Origin: DATARH01 sp036268075
Lineage (GTDB): Bacteria; Pseudomonadota; Alphaproteobacteria; ATCC43930; CGMCC-115725
Length of the DNA stretch: 64,000 bases
NCBI GenBank assembly: GCA_036268075.1
Contig: DATAUV010000001.1
Location: forward strand, 1-64,000
Direction of reading: 5' to 3'
Part shown: piece after piece, positions 43,988 to 52,562 of the stretch
How the letters are laid out: each line of letters begins with the position of its first letter
Numbering within the stretch: the first letter of the stretch is position 1
Program-made: the position numbers and the translations under genes
The notes under the pieces: model-generated
What the model saw: only the letters and a program-made list of their open reading frames with translations
What the model was told of the DNA's origin: nothing
The model's database searches: none

Positions 43988-44012
43988 AACGCCGCTGATA
44001 TCCTTAAGTTCT
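43988..44012 (-). promoter_or_regulatory. Probable EcfG promoter for the hemerythrin gene
   Basis: Minus strand: AGAAC, 16 bases, CGTT, 36 bases before the start codon. One mismatch in the -35 box. Confidence 0.6.
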
Positions 44013-44105
44013 GACGGTTTGTTTTTCGAGCTGGCGGCTGTATTGCGAACCTCAGCGAGTGCTTTCGCGTCGGGTTGCCGGATGCCGCTGGCTCTCCGGG
44101 GGCTT

Positions 44106-45764
44106 TCACAGCTCACCGCGGCCGGCCAGCTCCTTGATGCGGTCGGCGGTCCGCAGCGCGATCGCCTGAATGGTCAGCGATGGGTTGACGCCGCCTACGG
44201 TCGGAAATACCGACCCGTCGCAAATCCATAAATTCGGGATGTCCCAACTGCGGCAATCGGCGTTGACGACGCTGGTGCGGGGATCGTCGCCCATCCGCGC
44301 GGTGCCGTTGAGGTGGCAGGTGTCGTCGACCTGGTCCCACAAATCGCGGGCGTTGGCGGCGTCGAGGCAATCGTGCATCGCCTGCATCGAGTGGCGGATC
44401 AGCCGCCTGTCGTTGTCGCCGTAGGAAAAGCTGACCCGCGCGACCTTGAGGCCGTGCTCGTCGGTCTCGTCGGCGAGAGTCACGCGGTTGTGCTCGTCGG
44501 GCATGATCTCGCCGACGATCTTGACCCCGACCGAGTGGTTGTACTTTTCCATCTCGTCGCGCAGCCGCTGGCCCCAGAGGCCGCGTGCGCTGGTGACGAT
44601 GCCTGCCCAGGTGACCGGCAGCGGCCCTTGCGACATGTAGCAATAGCCGCCGAAGAAATCCTTGCCCTTGTCCTCGTAGTTCCAGTGCTCGCTGATGCTT
44701 AGCGAGGGTGGCCCCTTGTACCAGCGCACCTCCTCTTCCATCGTGCCGAAGACTGCCTGGTTCGCCTGCACCATCAGGTTGCGGCCGACGAGGCCCGAAC
44801 CGTTGCCGAGACCGTCGGGGTGTCGGAGATCGGCGGAATTCAGCAGCAGCCGCGGGGTCTCGATCGCGTAGCCGGCGACGACGACGTTCTTCGCGCGCTG
44901 GAAACGCCACTTTCCTTCGCGGTGGTAATGGATTCCGGTGGCGCGGCCGGTTTTGGCATCCGTCTCGATGCGCCCGACCATCGCGAGGTCCCGGATCTCG
45001 GCGCCCGCGGCGACGGCGCGCGGTATCCAGGTGATCAGCGCGCTCTGCTTGGCGTTGGTCGAGCACCCGGCGACGCAAAAGCCGCGATAGACGCAAGGCG
45101 GCGACTGCCCGCGCGGCGCCGACACGGTCGCGAGCGGGGTCGGCGCCCAGCCGATCCCCAATTTCTCGCAGCCGCGCGCCAGCGTGAGCGCCGCCGCGTT
45201 GAGCTCGTGCGGGCGATAGGGATAGCGCGGCCGCCTTGGCCCCCAGGGGTAGTTGACCGGCCCGGAAATCTTCAGCGCCTGCTCGACCTGGGTGTAATAG
45301 CCCCACATCTCGCGCCAATCGACCGGCCAGTCGGCGCCGTATCCGAGCAGCGTCCGCGCCTTGAACCATTCGGGCCGAAAGCGCAGCGATACCATGGCGA
45401 AATGCACGGTGCTGCCGCCGACCGAGCAGCCGCTGTTGTTCGCACCGAGCTGCAACGGGTCCTCACCGTCGCAGACCCGCTCGCCGGTCCAGTAGAGCTT
45501 GTGCTGGTGCGCCTCGTCGGAGGCGAAATCCTCGAGCGGCCGCCACCACGGGCCGGCATCGAGGCCGACGACCGAAAAGCCGAGCTCGGCCAGCCGGCAG
45601 GCGAGCGTGCCGCCGCCGGCGCCGGTGCCGACGATTGCGAAATCGACCGCGTCGTCATCGCCGTATTCGCGCATCGGGACCCAGCCGCCGACGCGAAACG
45701 GGTCGGGCGCGCGCCCGTCTTTGCCGCGCGGCGTCTGCTGCGGGTCGTCAGCCAACGCGGTCAT
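44106..45764 (-). CDS. GMC-family FAD-dependent dehydrogenase
   Basis: 552-residue GMC oxidoreductase. FAD motif AIVGTGAGGGTLACRLAELG at about 43-62, FAD-covering region GCSVGGSTVHFAMVSLRF, a ferredoxin-like cysteine pattern CVYRGFCVAGCSTNAKQSA, and the C-terminal active-site block CHLNGTARMGDDPRTSVVNA then GGVNPSLTIQAIALRTADRI. It resembles the catalytic subunit of membrane gluconate/sorbitol/alcohol dehydrogenases. The upstream gene encodes the matching small subunit. No cytochrome c subunit is present. The start at 45764 overlaps that gene by 17 bases. Confidence 0.9.
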   Translation of the reverse strand: MTALADDPQQTPRGKDGRAPDPFRVGGWVPMREYGDDDAVDFAIVGTGAGGGTLACRLAELGFSVVGLDAGPWWRPLEDFASDEAHQHKLYWTGERVCDGEDPLQLGANNSGCSVGGSTVHFAMVSLRFRPEWFKARTLLGYGADWPVDWREMWGYYTQVEQALKISGPVNYPWGPRRPRYPYRPHELNAAALTLARGCEKLGIGWAPTPLATVSAPRGQSPPCVYRGFCVAGCSTNAKQSALITWIPRAVAAGAEIRDLAMVGRIETDAKTGRATGIHYHREGKWRFQRAKNVVVAGYAIETPRLLLNSADLRHPDGLGNGSGLVGRNLMVQANQAVFGTMEEEVRWYKGPPSLSISEHWNYEDKGKDFFGGYCYMSQGPLPVTWAGIVTSARGLWGQRLRDEMEKYNHSVGVKIVGEIMPDEHNRVTLADETDEHGLKVARVSFSYGDNDRRLIRHSMQAMHDCLDAANARDLWDQVDDTCHLNGTARMGDDPRTSVVNADCRSWDIPNLWICDGSVFPTVGGVNPSLTIQAIALRTADRIKELAGRGEL

Positions 45765-46392
45765 TGGCCGTGCGGGCTTCCGCTTCGTGCCCGGGTTTCG
45801 CCTCGGCCGCCTCCCACGGATCGCGGCGGTCGAAATCCATCCGCACGTAGCCGCGCGGGCTTGCGGGGCCACCGAACCCGATCTCGCTCCACGCGGTTGG
45901 CTGGCCGTAATACTGGGTCGCGATGTCGAACAGTAGGCGCTTGGCGAAAAACACCTTCGGCTGCATCCCTTCCCACGCGTCGCCTGCGATCGTTCCGTCC
46001 TCAATCGCGCGCAGCAGCGCGTCCCGTTCGGCCTCGTCGAGTTCCGCAAAGCCGACACCGTGGCGACGCCGGGCCTCGGCCTCGATCCCGACCAGTCCCC
46101 GGCGCCAGGCCTCGCGCAGCGGCGGCAGGCGATGGTCGCGATAGCCGTCGGCGTTGTCCTCGAACAGCTTCGCGTCGATCAGCGCCGCGAGCGGCACCGG
46201 CTGCCGATCGGCTGGCTGCGGCACGATGCGGGCGCAGACCGCCTCGAGCGTGCGAAATTCCTCGGCCGAGAGGAAACGCGGCTCGCGCGGCAGGGCGAGA
46301 CGCTGGTCGATGACCCGGCGCGTCTGCTCGTTCCACGACGGCGATTGCCGTTTGGCAAGTACATCGTATCCCGGAAAGCGGTCGCTCATCAC
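45748..46392 (-). CDS. Gluconate 2-dehydrogenase subunit 3-like protein
   Basis: 214 residues of the small-subunit family that partners GMC dehydrogenases. Diagnostic features: LSAEEFRTLEAVCARIVPQP near residue 45, the middle LDEAERDALLRAIEDG, and FFAKRLLFDIATQYYGQPTA with GFGGPASPRGYVRMDFDRRD near the end. No obvious Tat signal, unlike some relatives. Overlaps both neighbours. Confidence 0.87.
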   Translation of the reverse strand: MMSDRFPGYDVLAKRQSPSWNEQTRRVIDQRLALPREPRFLSAEEFRTLEAVCARIVPQPADRQPVPLAALIDAKLFEDNADGYRDHRLPPLREAWRRGLVGIEAEARRRHGVGFAELDEAERDALLRAIEDGTIAGDAWEGMQPKVFFAKRLLFDIATQYYGQPTAWSEIGFGGPASPRGYVRMDFDRRDPWEAAEAKPGHEAEARTANDRVG

Positions 46393-47288
46393 TCGCGCTC
46401 CAGCAGCTTCAAGGCCGCGAGACCGGCGAGCGCCAGCGCGGTAAAGGCCGGCGGCGCCGGCAGCGGGGGGCCGTTGAGGACATTTTGCGACCAGTTGCGC
46501 CAGCCGCCCATGTTGCGCTGGATGCCATAGGCGTGAAACGCGGCGCCGGCCAGCCCGACACCGGTCAGCGCCTTGAGCGCGAGCGCCGCCGGGCCGGCAA
46601 GCCGCGGGCAGACCGTCGCGCCGGCGAGCAGCGCCGCCGCGACCGGCGGCGCGGTGACCGGGATCACCATCGCCGGATTATGATAGGCGCCGCGGAAATG
46701 CATCAGCGCCGCCTCGCCCGACGCGCCGACGAGGCCGAGCGACACGAGCCGCGCGATCGCCCGACCCGGCACCAACCCGAACAGCGCGCGACTGCCGCGC
46801 AACCGCTCGGCGATGCCGCCCAGCATCCCGGCAAGGCTCAACGCGAACGGCGCGCCGATCGGCGCCGCGTAGAACAGGTTGAGCCAACTCCACCCGCCCG
46901 GCCGCTTCATGATGTTGTAGAAATGGAACCCGGTGCCGATGACGCCGGTGACGGCCGCCAGCACTTGCCCGGAATGACGGATCGCGCTCGGCCGCGAGCC
47001 GCGGTCGGTGGCGCCGTGCACGCTCGCGCCAAGCGCCTGGGCGGCCACCACCAGCGGCAGGACCATGTTCTTGTTGTGAAACGCGCCGCGGTAATGCTCG
47101 GTCGCGCTGTCGGCAAGCGCCGCGGTCGCCAGCAGCGCCGAGGCGCCGCTGAGCCGCGTCGCCGCGGCGGTGCGCGCGGGTCCTGGAATGGCGGTGGCTC
47201 GCGGGCGCACCGCGGCCTCGATGGCCGCGGCAATCGCCGCCGTCGTGAACGAGGTCAGCGCCAGCCCTGCCGTCGATTGCGCCGCCAT
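46389..47288 (-). CDS. Internally duplicated membrane protein, unknown function
   Basis: 299 residues with several hydrophobic helices. Two halves repeat the same pattern. Half one has EHYRGAFHNKNMVLPLVVAA then GFHFYNIMKRPGGWSWLNLF; half two has MHFRGAYHNPAMVIPVTAPP then AFHAYGIQRNMGGWRNWSQN. Both keep RGA(F/Y)HN and (K)R(P/N)xGGW, suggesting a tandem duplication in evolution and a paired histidine/asparagine site. Not a family I can name. It overlaps the small dehydrogenase subunit by four bases, so it may anchor or pass electrons from that enzyme; this is inference. Confidence 0.75.
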   Translation of the reverse strand: MAAQSTAGLALTSFTTAAIAAAIEAAVRPRATAIPGPARTAAATRLSGASALLATAALADSATEHYRGAFHNKNMVLPLVVAAQALGASVHGATDRGSRPSAIRHSGQVLAAVTGVIGTGFHFYNIMKRPGGWSWLNLFYAAPIGAPFALSLAGMLGGIAERLRGSRALFGLVPGRAIARLVSLGLVGASGEAALMHFRGAYHNPAMVIPVTAPPVAAALLAGATVCPRLAGPAALALKALTGVGLAGAAFHAYGIQRNMGGWRNWSQNVLNGPPLPAPPAFTALALAGLAALKLLERE

Positions 47289-47300
47289 CAGGCCACCCCA

Positions 47301-47336
47301 GGGATCACTTGCCCTTGGGGGATCACTTGCCCTTGC
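47301..47336 (-). repeat. 18-bp tandem duplication containing the stop codon of the ThDP enzyme
   Basis: GGGATCACTTGCCCTTGG occurs twice end to end, the second copy with one change. On the minus strand each copy reads AAG-GGC-AAG-TGA, so a second in-frame TGA lies exactly 18 bases after the first. Confidence 0.8.
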
Positions 47337-49113
47337 CCGGCAGCACCGAAGCCAGCACCTGCCGCGCCGTGCCCATGATGACGCTGCCCTCCTCCGGATC
47401 GCCCTCCCAGAGGGTCGTGGCAAAGGCCTTCGCCTGCTTCAGCGTGATATGCGGCGGCAGCGGCGGGACCTCGGGGTCGGTCTTGAACTCGATCACCGTC
47501 GGCCGGTCGGCGGCGAGCGCCTCTTCCCAGGCCACCGCGACCCGATCCGGACTGTCGACGTAGATGCCCTTGAGCCCGATCAGCTCGGCGAATTTGTGGT
47601 ACGGCACGTTGGGAATTTGTTGCGAGGCGTCGAATTTCGGGTCCCCTTCCATGACCCGCTGCTCCCAGGTGACCTGGTTCAGATCCTCGTTGTTGAAGAC
47701 GGCGCAAATCCAGTGCGGGCTCTTCCACTGGCGCCAGTATTTGGCGACGGTGATGAGCTCGGCCATGTTGTTCATCTGCATCGCGCCGTCGCCGACGAGG
47801 GCGATCACCGGCCGGTCCTGATGCGCGAACTTGGCGGCGATCGCATAAGGCACCGCCGCGCCCATCGAGGCGAGCCCGCCGGACAGCGAGCACATCATGC
47901 CGCGCCGGATTTTCAGGTCGCGGGCGTACCAGTTGGCGCAGGAGCCGCTGTCGCTGGTGATGATCGCGCGTTCAGGGAGGCGCGGCGACAATTCCCAGGC
48001 GACGCGCTGCGGGTTGATCGGGTTCGCCGGCTGCATCGCCCGGTCCTCGAGCGTTTTCCACCAGTCCCGGGTCCACCCCTCGACCTCTTTGCGCCAGGCG
48101 AAATCGGTCTTCGCGCGCAACAGCGGCAGCAGCGCCTTGAGCGTCTCGGCGGCGTCGCCGCAGAGGTTCACGTCCATCGGATAGCGCAGGCTCAGCATCT
48201 CGGAGGCGATGTCGATCTGCACGGCGCGCGCCTGGCCCTCCTTGGGCAGGAATTCCGCATAGGGAAAGCCCGACCCGATCATCAGGAGCGTGTCGCATTC
48301 GGTCATCAGCTTCCACGACGGCTCGGTGCCGAGCATCCCGATCGACCCGGTCACCCAGGGCAGATCGTCCGGCAGCACCGCCTTGCCGAGCAGCGCCTTG
48401 GCGACGCCGGCGCCGAGCCGGTTGGCGACTTCGATGACCTCGTCCGTCGCCTTGAGCGCGCCGGCGCCGACCAGGATCGCGACTTTCTTGCCCTGGTTCA
48501 GCACCTCGGCGGCCTGTTGCAGCTCCCGCTCATAGGGCACGATTTTCGGCGCGGCGTAGCCGATGCCCGAATGCAGCGTGCCGTGCGCTCGCGGCGGCTC
48601 CTCGTATTCAAGCTCCTGGAGGTCGTTCGGGAAAACGATCGCCGTCACGCGGTGCTGGGCGATCGCGATGCGCACGGCTCGATCGGTCAAGTGACGCACC
48701 TGCGCCGGCATCGTCGCGGTGTGGACGAGCGCCCCCGCCACGTCCTTGAACATCGCGTTGAGGTCGACTTCCTGCTGATAATGGCCGCCGATCGCGGTCC
48801 GCGCCTGCTGCCCGGCGATGGCCAGCACCGGCATGTGATCGAGCCGGGCGTCGTAGAGCCCGGTCATCAGATGCGCCGCGCCAGGCCCCGAGGTCGCAAT
48901 GCATACACCCAGCTCGCCGGTGAATTTGGCGTGGGCCGAGGCCATGAACGCGGCCATCTCCTCGTGCCGCACCTGGATGAACTCGATCTTGCCCTCGGCC
49001 CGCTGCAACGCGCCGAAGACCCCGTTGATGCCGTCGCCGGGGTAGCCGTAGATGCGACGCACGCCCCACTCGTACAGGCGCTCCACAAAGAAATCGCCGA
49101 CCGTTTTGGCCAT
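47323..49113 (-). CDS. Thiamine-diphosphate enzyme, pyruvate oxidase/dehydrogenase-like
   Basis: 596 residues, the normal length for PoxB-type enzymes. The catalytic glutamate is Glu51 (VRHEEMAAFMASAHAK). The FAD-like central domain includes VTGSIGMLGTEPSW, and the ThDP motif is GDGAMQMNNMAELI ending in NNEDLN. It resembles pyruvate:ubiquinone oxidoreductase-like proteins common in soil Alphaproteobacteria, but lacks certainty on substrate. Upstream is a perfect EcfG promoter, so it heads a stress operon continuing into the membrane protein and the GMC dehydrogenase pair. I chose the ATG at 49113 over 49161, which starts inside leader sequence. Confidence 0.9.
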   Translation of the reverse strand: MAKTVGDFFVERLYEWGVRRIYGYPGDGINGVFGALQRAEGKIEFIQVRHEEMAAFMASAHAKFTGELGVCIATSGPGAAHLMTGLYDARLDHMPVLAIAGQQARTAIGGHYQQEVDLNAMFKDVAGALVHTATMPAQVRHLTDRAVRIAIAQHRVTAIVFPNDLQELEYEEPPRAHGTLHSGIGYAAPKIVPYERELQQAAEVLNQGKKVAILVGAGALKATDEVIEVANRLGAGVAKALLGKAVLPDDLPWVTGSIGMLGTEPSWKLMTECDTLLMIGSGFPYAEFLPKEGQARAVQIDIASEMLSLRYPMDVNLCGDAAETLKALLPLLRAKTDFAWRKEVEGWTRDWWKTLEDRAMQPANPINPQRVAWELSPRLPERAIITSDSGSCANWYARDLKIRRGMMCSLSGGLASMGAAVPYAIAAKFAHQDRPVIALVGDGAMQMNNMAELITVAKYWRQWKSPHWICAVFNNEDLNQVTWEQRVMEGDPKFDASQQIPNVPYHKFAELIGLKGIYVDSPDRVAVAWEEALAADRPTVIEFKTDPEVPPLPPHITLKQAKAFATTLWEGDPEEGSVIMGTARQVLASVLPGKGK

Positions 49114-49157
49114 GTAATGCCGACCTTGTCGCAGGGGTTTGAACGGAAAGGCGGAAG

Positions 49158-49183
49158 GCAACCTTCGGCCTTGCTATTCCGTT
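49158..49183 (+). promoter_or_regulatory. Possible EcfG-type promoter for the GH15 gene
   Basis: Plus strand: GCAAC, 17 bases, CGTT; one mismatch. It ends 48 bases before the GTG start and lies back-to-back with the perfect minus-strand site. Confidence 0.4.
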
Positions 49184-49184
49184 C

Positions 49185-49209
49185 AACGTTGCGTCGGCGG
49201 CGCGGTTCC
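49185..49209 (-). promoter_or_regulatory. Perfect EcfG promoter for the ThDP-to-GMC operon
   Basis: Minus strand: GGAAC, 16 bases, CGTT. Exact consensus, 72 bases before the start codon of the ThDP enzyme. Confidence 0.8.
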
Positions 49210-49230
49210 TGGATCCGGAGCGATGGGACG

Positions 49231-50991
49231 GTGAGCAAACGGATCGAAGATTACGCCCTGATCGGCGACCGCCGCAGCGCCGCCCTGGTGGCGCGCGACG
49301 GCGCGATCGACTGGCTCTGCTGGCCGCATTTCGACAGCGACGCCTGTTTCGCGGCGCTTTTGGGCGATGACAGCCATGGAAGCTGGCGCATCGCGCCGAC
49401 CGGGACGGGCAAGGTTTCGCGGTATTATCGCGGCGACACGCTGATCCTCGAAACCCGCCACGACACCGCGACCGGCATCGTCCGCGTCACCGACCTGATG
49501 CCGATCGATGCGACGCATCGCGCAATCATTCGCCAGGTGACGGGCGAGAGCGGCAAGGTCGCCATGGCCTGCGACCTGTCGCCGCGCTTCGACTATGGCA
49601 GCATTCCGCCCTGGCTTCGTGCGGAGCCTCGGGTCGTGCGCGGGGTCGTGGGGCCGGACCTGGTGGTGCTGCGCGCGCCGGTCGATGTGGACTGCAAGCA
49701 TGAGCGCATTGTCGCCGAATTCACCGTCACCGCCGGCGACACCCTTACCTTCACGCTGCAATACGGCGTCGCGCACAAGCCCGAGCCGGAGCCGCTCGAC
49801 GCGGCGGGGGCGATCGCGGCCACCGAAGCATACTGGCGCGAGTGGATCGGCAAGTTCCGCGCACCGACGGATTGGCCGGAACCCGTCAAACGCTCGCTGC
49901 TCACGCTCCAGGCGCTTACCGAGGCCGAGACCGGCGGCATCATCGCCGCGCCGACCATGGCGCTGCCTGAGGTGCCGGGCAGCGACCGCAACTGGGACTA
50001 TCGCTACACCTGGCTCCGTGATTCGACCTTTGCGCTCACCGCCTTTCTCAACTCCGGCTATCGCGACGAGGCGATCTGCTGGCGCGACTGGCTGCTCCGC
50101 ACCGCGGCAGGCACACCGGGACGGCTGCGCACGATGTATCGCAGCGACGGCAGCCGCCACACGATACCCCATGACGTCGACCGGCTGCCGGGATGGGAGG
50201 GCGCCCGGCCGATACACGTCGGGAACCCGGCGCCCGACCAGTTCCAGCTCGACATCTATGGCGAGGTGGTCGATTCGCTGCATTTGTGCGAGCAGGCGGG
50301 GCTCGGCGACCGCCCATGGGACATCGCGGTCGAGACGGAGCTGGCCTCGCACATCGCCGAGGTTTGGGAGAAGCCGGACCAGGGCATCTGGGAGTCTCGC
50401 GGTCCCGCCCGGCACCACACGTACTCGAAGGTAATGGCCTGGGTCGGCATCGACCGCTACCTCAAGCTCAAGGGGGTCGCCGGGCCGCGCCGCCGCGAAC
50501 TCCAAGACCTCCGCGAGCGGATGCATGCCACGATCTGCCGCGACGGGTTCGACGCCGGGCGCAACAGCTTTGTGCAGACCTTCGACGGTCCGCGCGTGCT
50601 CGACGCCAGCCTGCTGATGCTGCCGCTGGTGGGTTTCTTGCCAATCCAGGACCCGCGCATCGCCGGAACCATCGCAGCGGTCGAAACGGGTCTCGTGGAG
50701 AACGGGCTCGTCCGCCGCTGGACCCGCGACGACGGCCCGGACGAAGGCGCGCTCGTCGCCTGCACCTGCTGGCTCGCCGACTGCCTCGGCATGCAGGGAC
50801 GTGACCGCGAGGCGCGGGCCTATCTGGAGCGCGTCATCGGCCTCGCCAACGATGTCGGCCTGCTGTCGGAAATGTGGGACACGCGCGGGAACCGGATGCT
50901 GGGCAATTTCCCGCAGGCGCTCAGTCACCTCGCCCTGATCAACACCGCGCTCGGATTATGCGGCCGGGTTCTTCAGCGGGGCGGTGGATAG
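49231..50991 (+). CDS. Glycoside hydrolase family 15 (glucoamylase/trehalase-like)
   Basis: 586 residues from a GTG. The N-terminal part (RIEDYALIGDRRSAALVARD, then DWLCWPHFDSDACFAALLG) and the (alpha/alpha)6 barrel with NWDYRYTWLRDSTFALTAFL are diagnostic of cytoplasmic GH15. Further motifs are QFQLDIYGEVVDSLHL and the late LLSEMWDTRGNRMLGNFPQA with the general-base glutamate. Known members act on trehalose or glucans. Start: the frame is open far upstream but that part is the shadow of the convergent genes; the GTG sits where the family begins. Probably stress-induced trehalose/glycogen use. Confidence 0.9.
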   Translation: MSKRIEDYALIGDRRSAALVARDGAIDWLCWPHFDSDACFAALLGDDSHGSWRIAPTGTGKVSRYYRGDTLILETRHDTATGIVRVTDLMPIDATHRAIIRQVTGESGKVAMACDLSPRFDYGSIPPWLRAEPRVVRGVVGPDLVVLRAPVDVDCKHERIVAEFTVTAGDTLTFTLQYGVAHKPEPEPLDAAGAIAATEAYWREWIGKFRAPTDWPEPVKRSLLTLQALTEAETGGIIAAPTMALPEVPGSDRNWDYRYTWLRDSTFALTAFLNSGYRDEAICWRDWLLRTAAGTPGRLRTMYRSDGSRHTIPHDVDRLPGWEGARPIHVGNPAPDQFQLDIYGEVVDSLHLCEQAGLGDRPWDIAVETELASHIAEVWEKPDQGIWESRGPARHHTYSKVMAWVGIDRYLKLKGVAGPRRRELQDLRERMHATICRDGFDAGRNSFVQTFDGPRVLDASLLMLPLVGFLPIQDPRIAGTIAAVETGLVENGLVRRWTRDDGPDEGALVACTCWLADCLGMQGRDREARAYLERVIGLANDVGLLSEMWDTRGNRMLGNFPQALSHLALINTALGLCGRVLQRGGG

Positions 50992-51000
50992 CCGTCGCGC

Positions 51001-51042
51001 CGCCTATGCGGACGGTACGGGCGCCTATGCGGACAGTCCGGC
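51001..51042 (-). repeat. 21-bp tandem duplication containing the UdgX stop codon
   Basis: CGCCTATGCGGAC starts both copies (51001 and 51022). On the minus strand each reads TCC-GCA-TAG, so a second in-frame TAG follows the first by 21 bases. About 17 of 21 positions match. Confidence 0.75.
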
Positions 51043-51645
51043 GAGGGCGGCGGCGGCCTGCAGATCGCCGACAAAGCGCCCGTATTCGACGGCCTTCTCC
51101 GCGTCCGTGCGCAACCGGAGCAGCAACGACGGGTGGATGGTCACGCGCGCTTTCGTGCCGTCGCCAAGGGTCTGCGTCTGATCGCGCGTCTTCGCGATCG
51201 TCACCGCATGGCCGAGCACACCGCGCGCGGCGGTCGCCCCCATCGCCAGGATCACGCTCGGCCGGACTAGCTGCCGTTCGATATCGAGCCACCAGCGGCA
51301 GGCTTCGATCTCGCCCGCGTCGGGGCGCTTGTGCAGGCGGCGCTTGCCGCGCGGCTCGTATTTGAAATGCTTGACCGCATTGGTGACGAAGACCTTGCCG
51401 CGCGGGATGTCGGCTTCCGCCAGGGCGCGGTCGAGGATGTGCCCGGCCGGGCCGATAAACGGCTTGCCGGCGAGGTCTTCGCGGTCGCCCGGCTGCTCGC
51501 CGACCAGCATCAACACCGCGCCGAGCTTGCCCTCGCCCGGCACGACCTGGGTGGCGTCACGATAGAGCCCGCAACGCCGGCATTGCGCCTCCTCGCGGCG
51601 AACCGCGGCGAGCGAGACGATCGGCGGTGCGAACAAATCGTTCAC
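51025..51645 (-). CDS. UdgX-type uracil-DNA glycosylase (family 4 related)
   Basis: 206 residues. Family 4-like cysteines (CRRCGLYRDATQ and others) support an iron-sulfur site. The UdgX signatures are exact: GEQPGDREDLAGKPFIGPAG and the insertion loop KRRLHKRP, in which the equivalent of His105 forms a covalent bond to the uracil site sugar in known UdgX. Ends with VTIHPSLLLR. It starts from GTG after a very strong AGGGAGG ribosome binding site; longer open sequence upstream is a shadow of the transporter gene. A perfect EcfG promoter lies 21 bases upstream. Confidence 0.92.
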   Translation of the reverse strand: MNDLFAPPIVSLAAVRREEAQCRRCGLYRDATQVVPGEGKLGAVLMLVGEQPGDREDLAGKPFIGPAGHILDRALAEADIPRGKVFVTNAVKHFKYEPRGKRRLHKRPDAGEIEACRWWLDIERQLVRPSVILAMGATAARGVLGHAVTIAKTRDQTQTLGDGTKARVTIHPSLLLRLRTDAEKAVEYGRFVGDLQAAAALAGLSA

Positions 51646-51665
51646 GGGGAACCTCCCTGGAAGCC

Positions 51666-51690
51666 AACGAGCCCCGCCAAGGCTTGTTCC
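51666..51690 (-). promoter_or_regulatory. Perfect EcfG promoter for udgX
   Basis: Minus strand: GGAAC, 16 bases, CGTT. Exact consensus, in the 68-base gap between the formate/nitrite transporter and udgX. Confidence 0.8.
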
Positions 51691-51713
51691 GGAAAGCGCG
51701 CAGGGATCCTGAG

Positions 51714-52556
51714 CTAATCGATTTCGTGCATGACCTGCGCATAGGCGACGAGCGCGAACAAGGCCGTGCCGCCGACGATGTTCCCGGCCAGCACCGGCAC
51801 CAGGAACCCGCCGATCAACCACCGGACGCCGGCATCCCCATGCAGCACCAAGAGGAAACCCTCGACGCTGCCGGCGACGATGTGGACGAAGCCGCCGATG
51901 GCGATCAGATAGGTCATCAGGGTCACGACATACACTTGCGCGGTCTCGGCGCTGGGGATCATCCAGACCATCGCGGCGATCAGAAATCCCGCGGTGATGG
52001 CCCCGAAGAACATTTCGGCCCAGCCCTGTGACAGCAGGTGACGGCTGACCGCCAGCATCGGCTGGTAGAGGCTCGGGGCCAGCGCCGGGTTCCAGGTGCA
52101 GAACAGCGCCGCGACCAGCGTGCCCGCGAGGTTCGCCACCAGCACGATCCCCCAGAGCCGCCCGAGCTTCCACCAATTGGCCGGCTTCATTTTCGCCATG
52201 ACCGGCAGGATCGCGGTAATCGTGTTCTCGGTGAAGAGCTGCTGCCGCGACATGACCGCCATGATGAAGCCGACCGAATAGCCGAAGCTGCTGACGAGGG
52301 GCCGCCACGGCGCGTCGGGCAGATGCGCTTCGAGAATGGCCTGCGCGAGAAGCGAAAAGCTGATCGACATGCCCGCGGCGATCCCCGACCACCACAGCGA
52401 CATCATCGGACGCGCCATCTCCTCCTCGCCGAGGCGGGAGACGATCTCATAGATGACCGGCGTGCGCGGAGTTGAGCGCGCCTCGACATCCTCGATCTCG
52501 CGCTCGGTGATGGCGGGATCGTCGTCCGCCCTCGATTTGCCAACCCCTTTGCGCAT
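51714..52556 (-). CDS. Formate/nitrite transporter-family membrane protein
   Basis: 280 residues with six predicted helices. FNT features: an acidic N-terminal tail, SISFSLLAQAILEAHLP, FTENTITAILPVMAKM, WGIVLVANLAGTLVAALFC and the last helix GGFLVPVLAGNIVGGTALFA. Closest in style to YfdC-like FNT proteins rather than FocA. The start lies six bases after the nickel transporter stop, so it is probably at the end of the hydrogenase transcript, but a link of formate or another small anion to hydrogen metabolism here is inference. Confidence 0.85.
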   Translation of the reverse strand: MRKGVGKSRADDDPAITEREIEDVEARSTPRTPVIYEIVSRLGEEEMARPMMSLWWSGIAAGMSISFSLLAQAILEAHLPDAPWRPLVSSFGYSVGFIMAVMSRQQLFTENTITAILPVMAKMKPANWWKLGRLWGIVLVANLAGTLVAALFCTWNPALAPSLYQPMLAVSRHLLSQGWAEMFFGAITAGFLIAAMVWMIPSAETAQVYVVTLMTYLIAIGGFVHIVAGSVEGFLLVLHGDAGVRWLIGGFLVPVLAGNIVGGTALFALVAYAQVMHEID

Positions 52557-52562
52557 CGGCCG

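Noticed and set aside
47170..49230. Long plus-strand frame running into the GH15 gene
   Set aside because: Antisense to the ThDP enzyme and membrane protein genes; GH15 homology begins only at the GTG at 49231.
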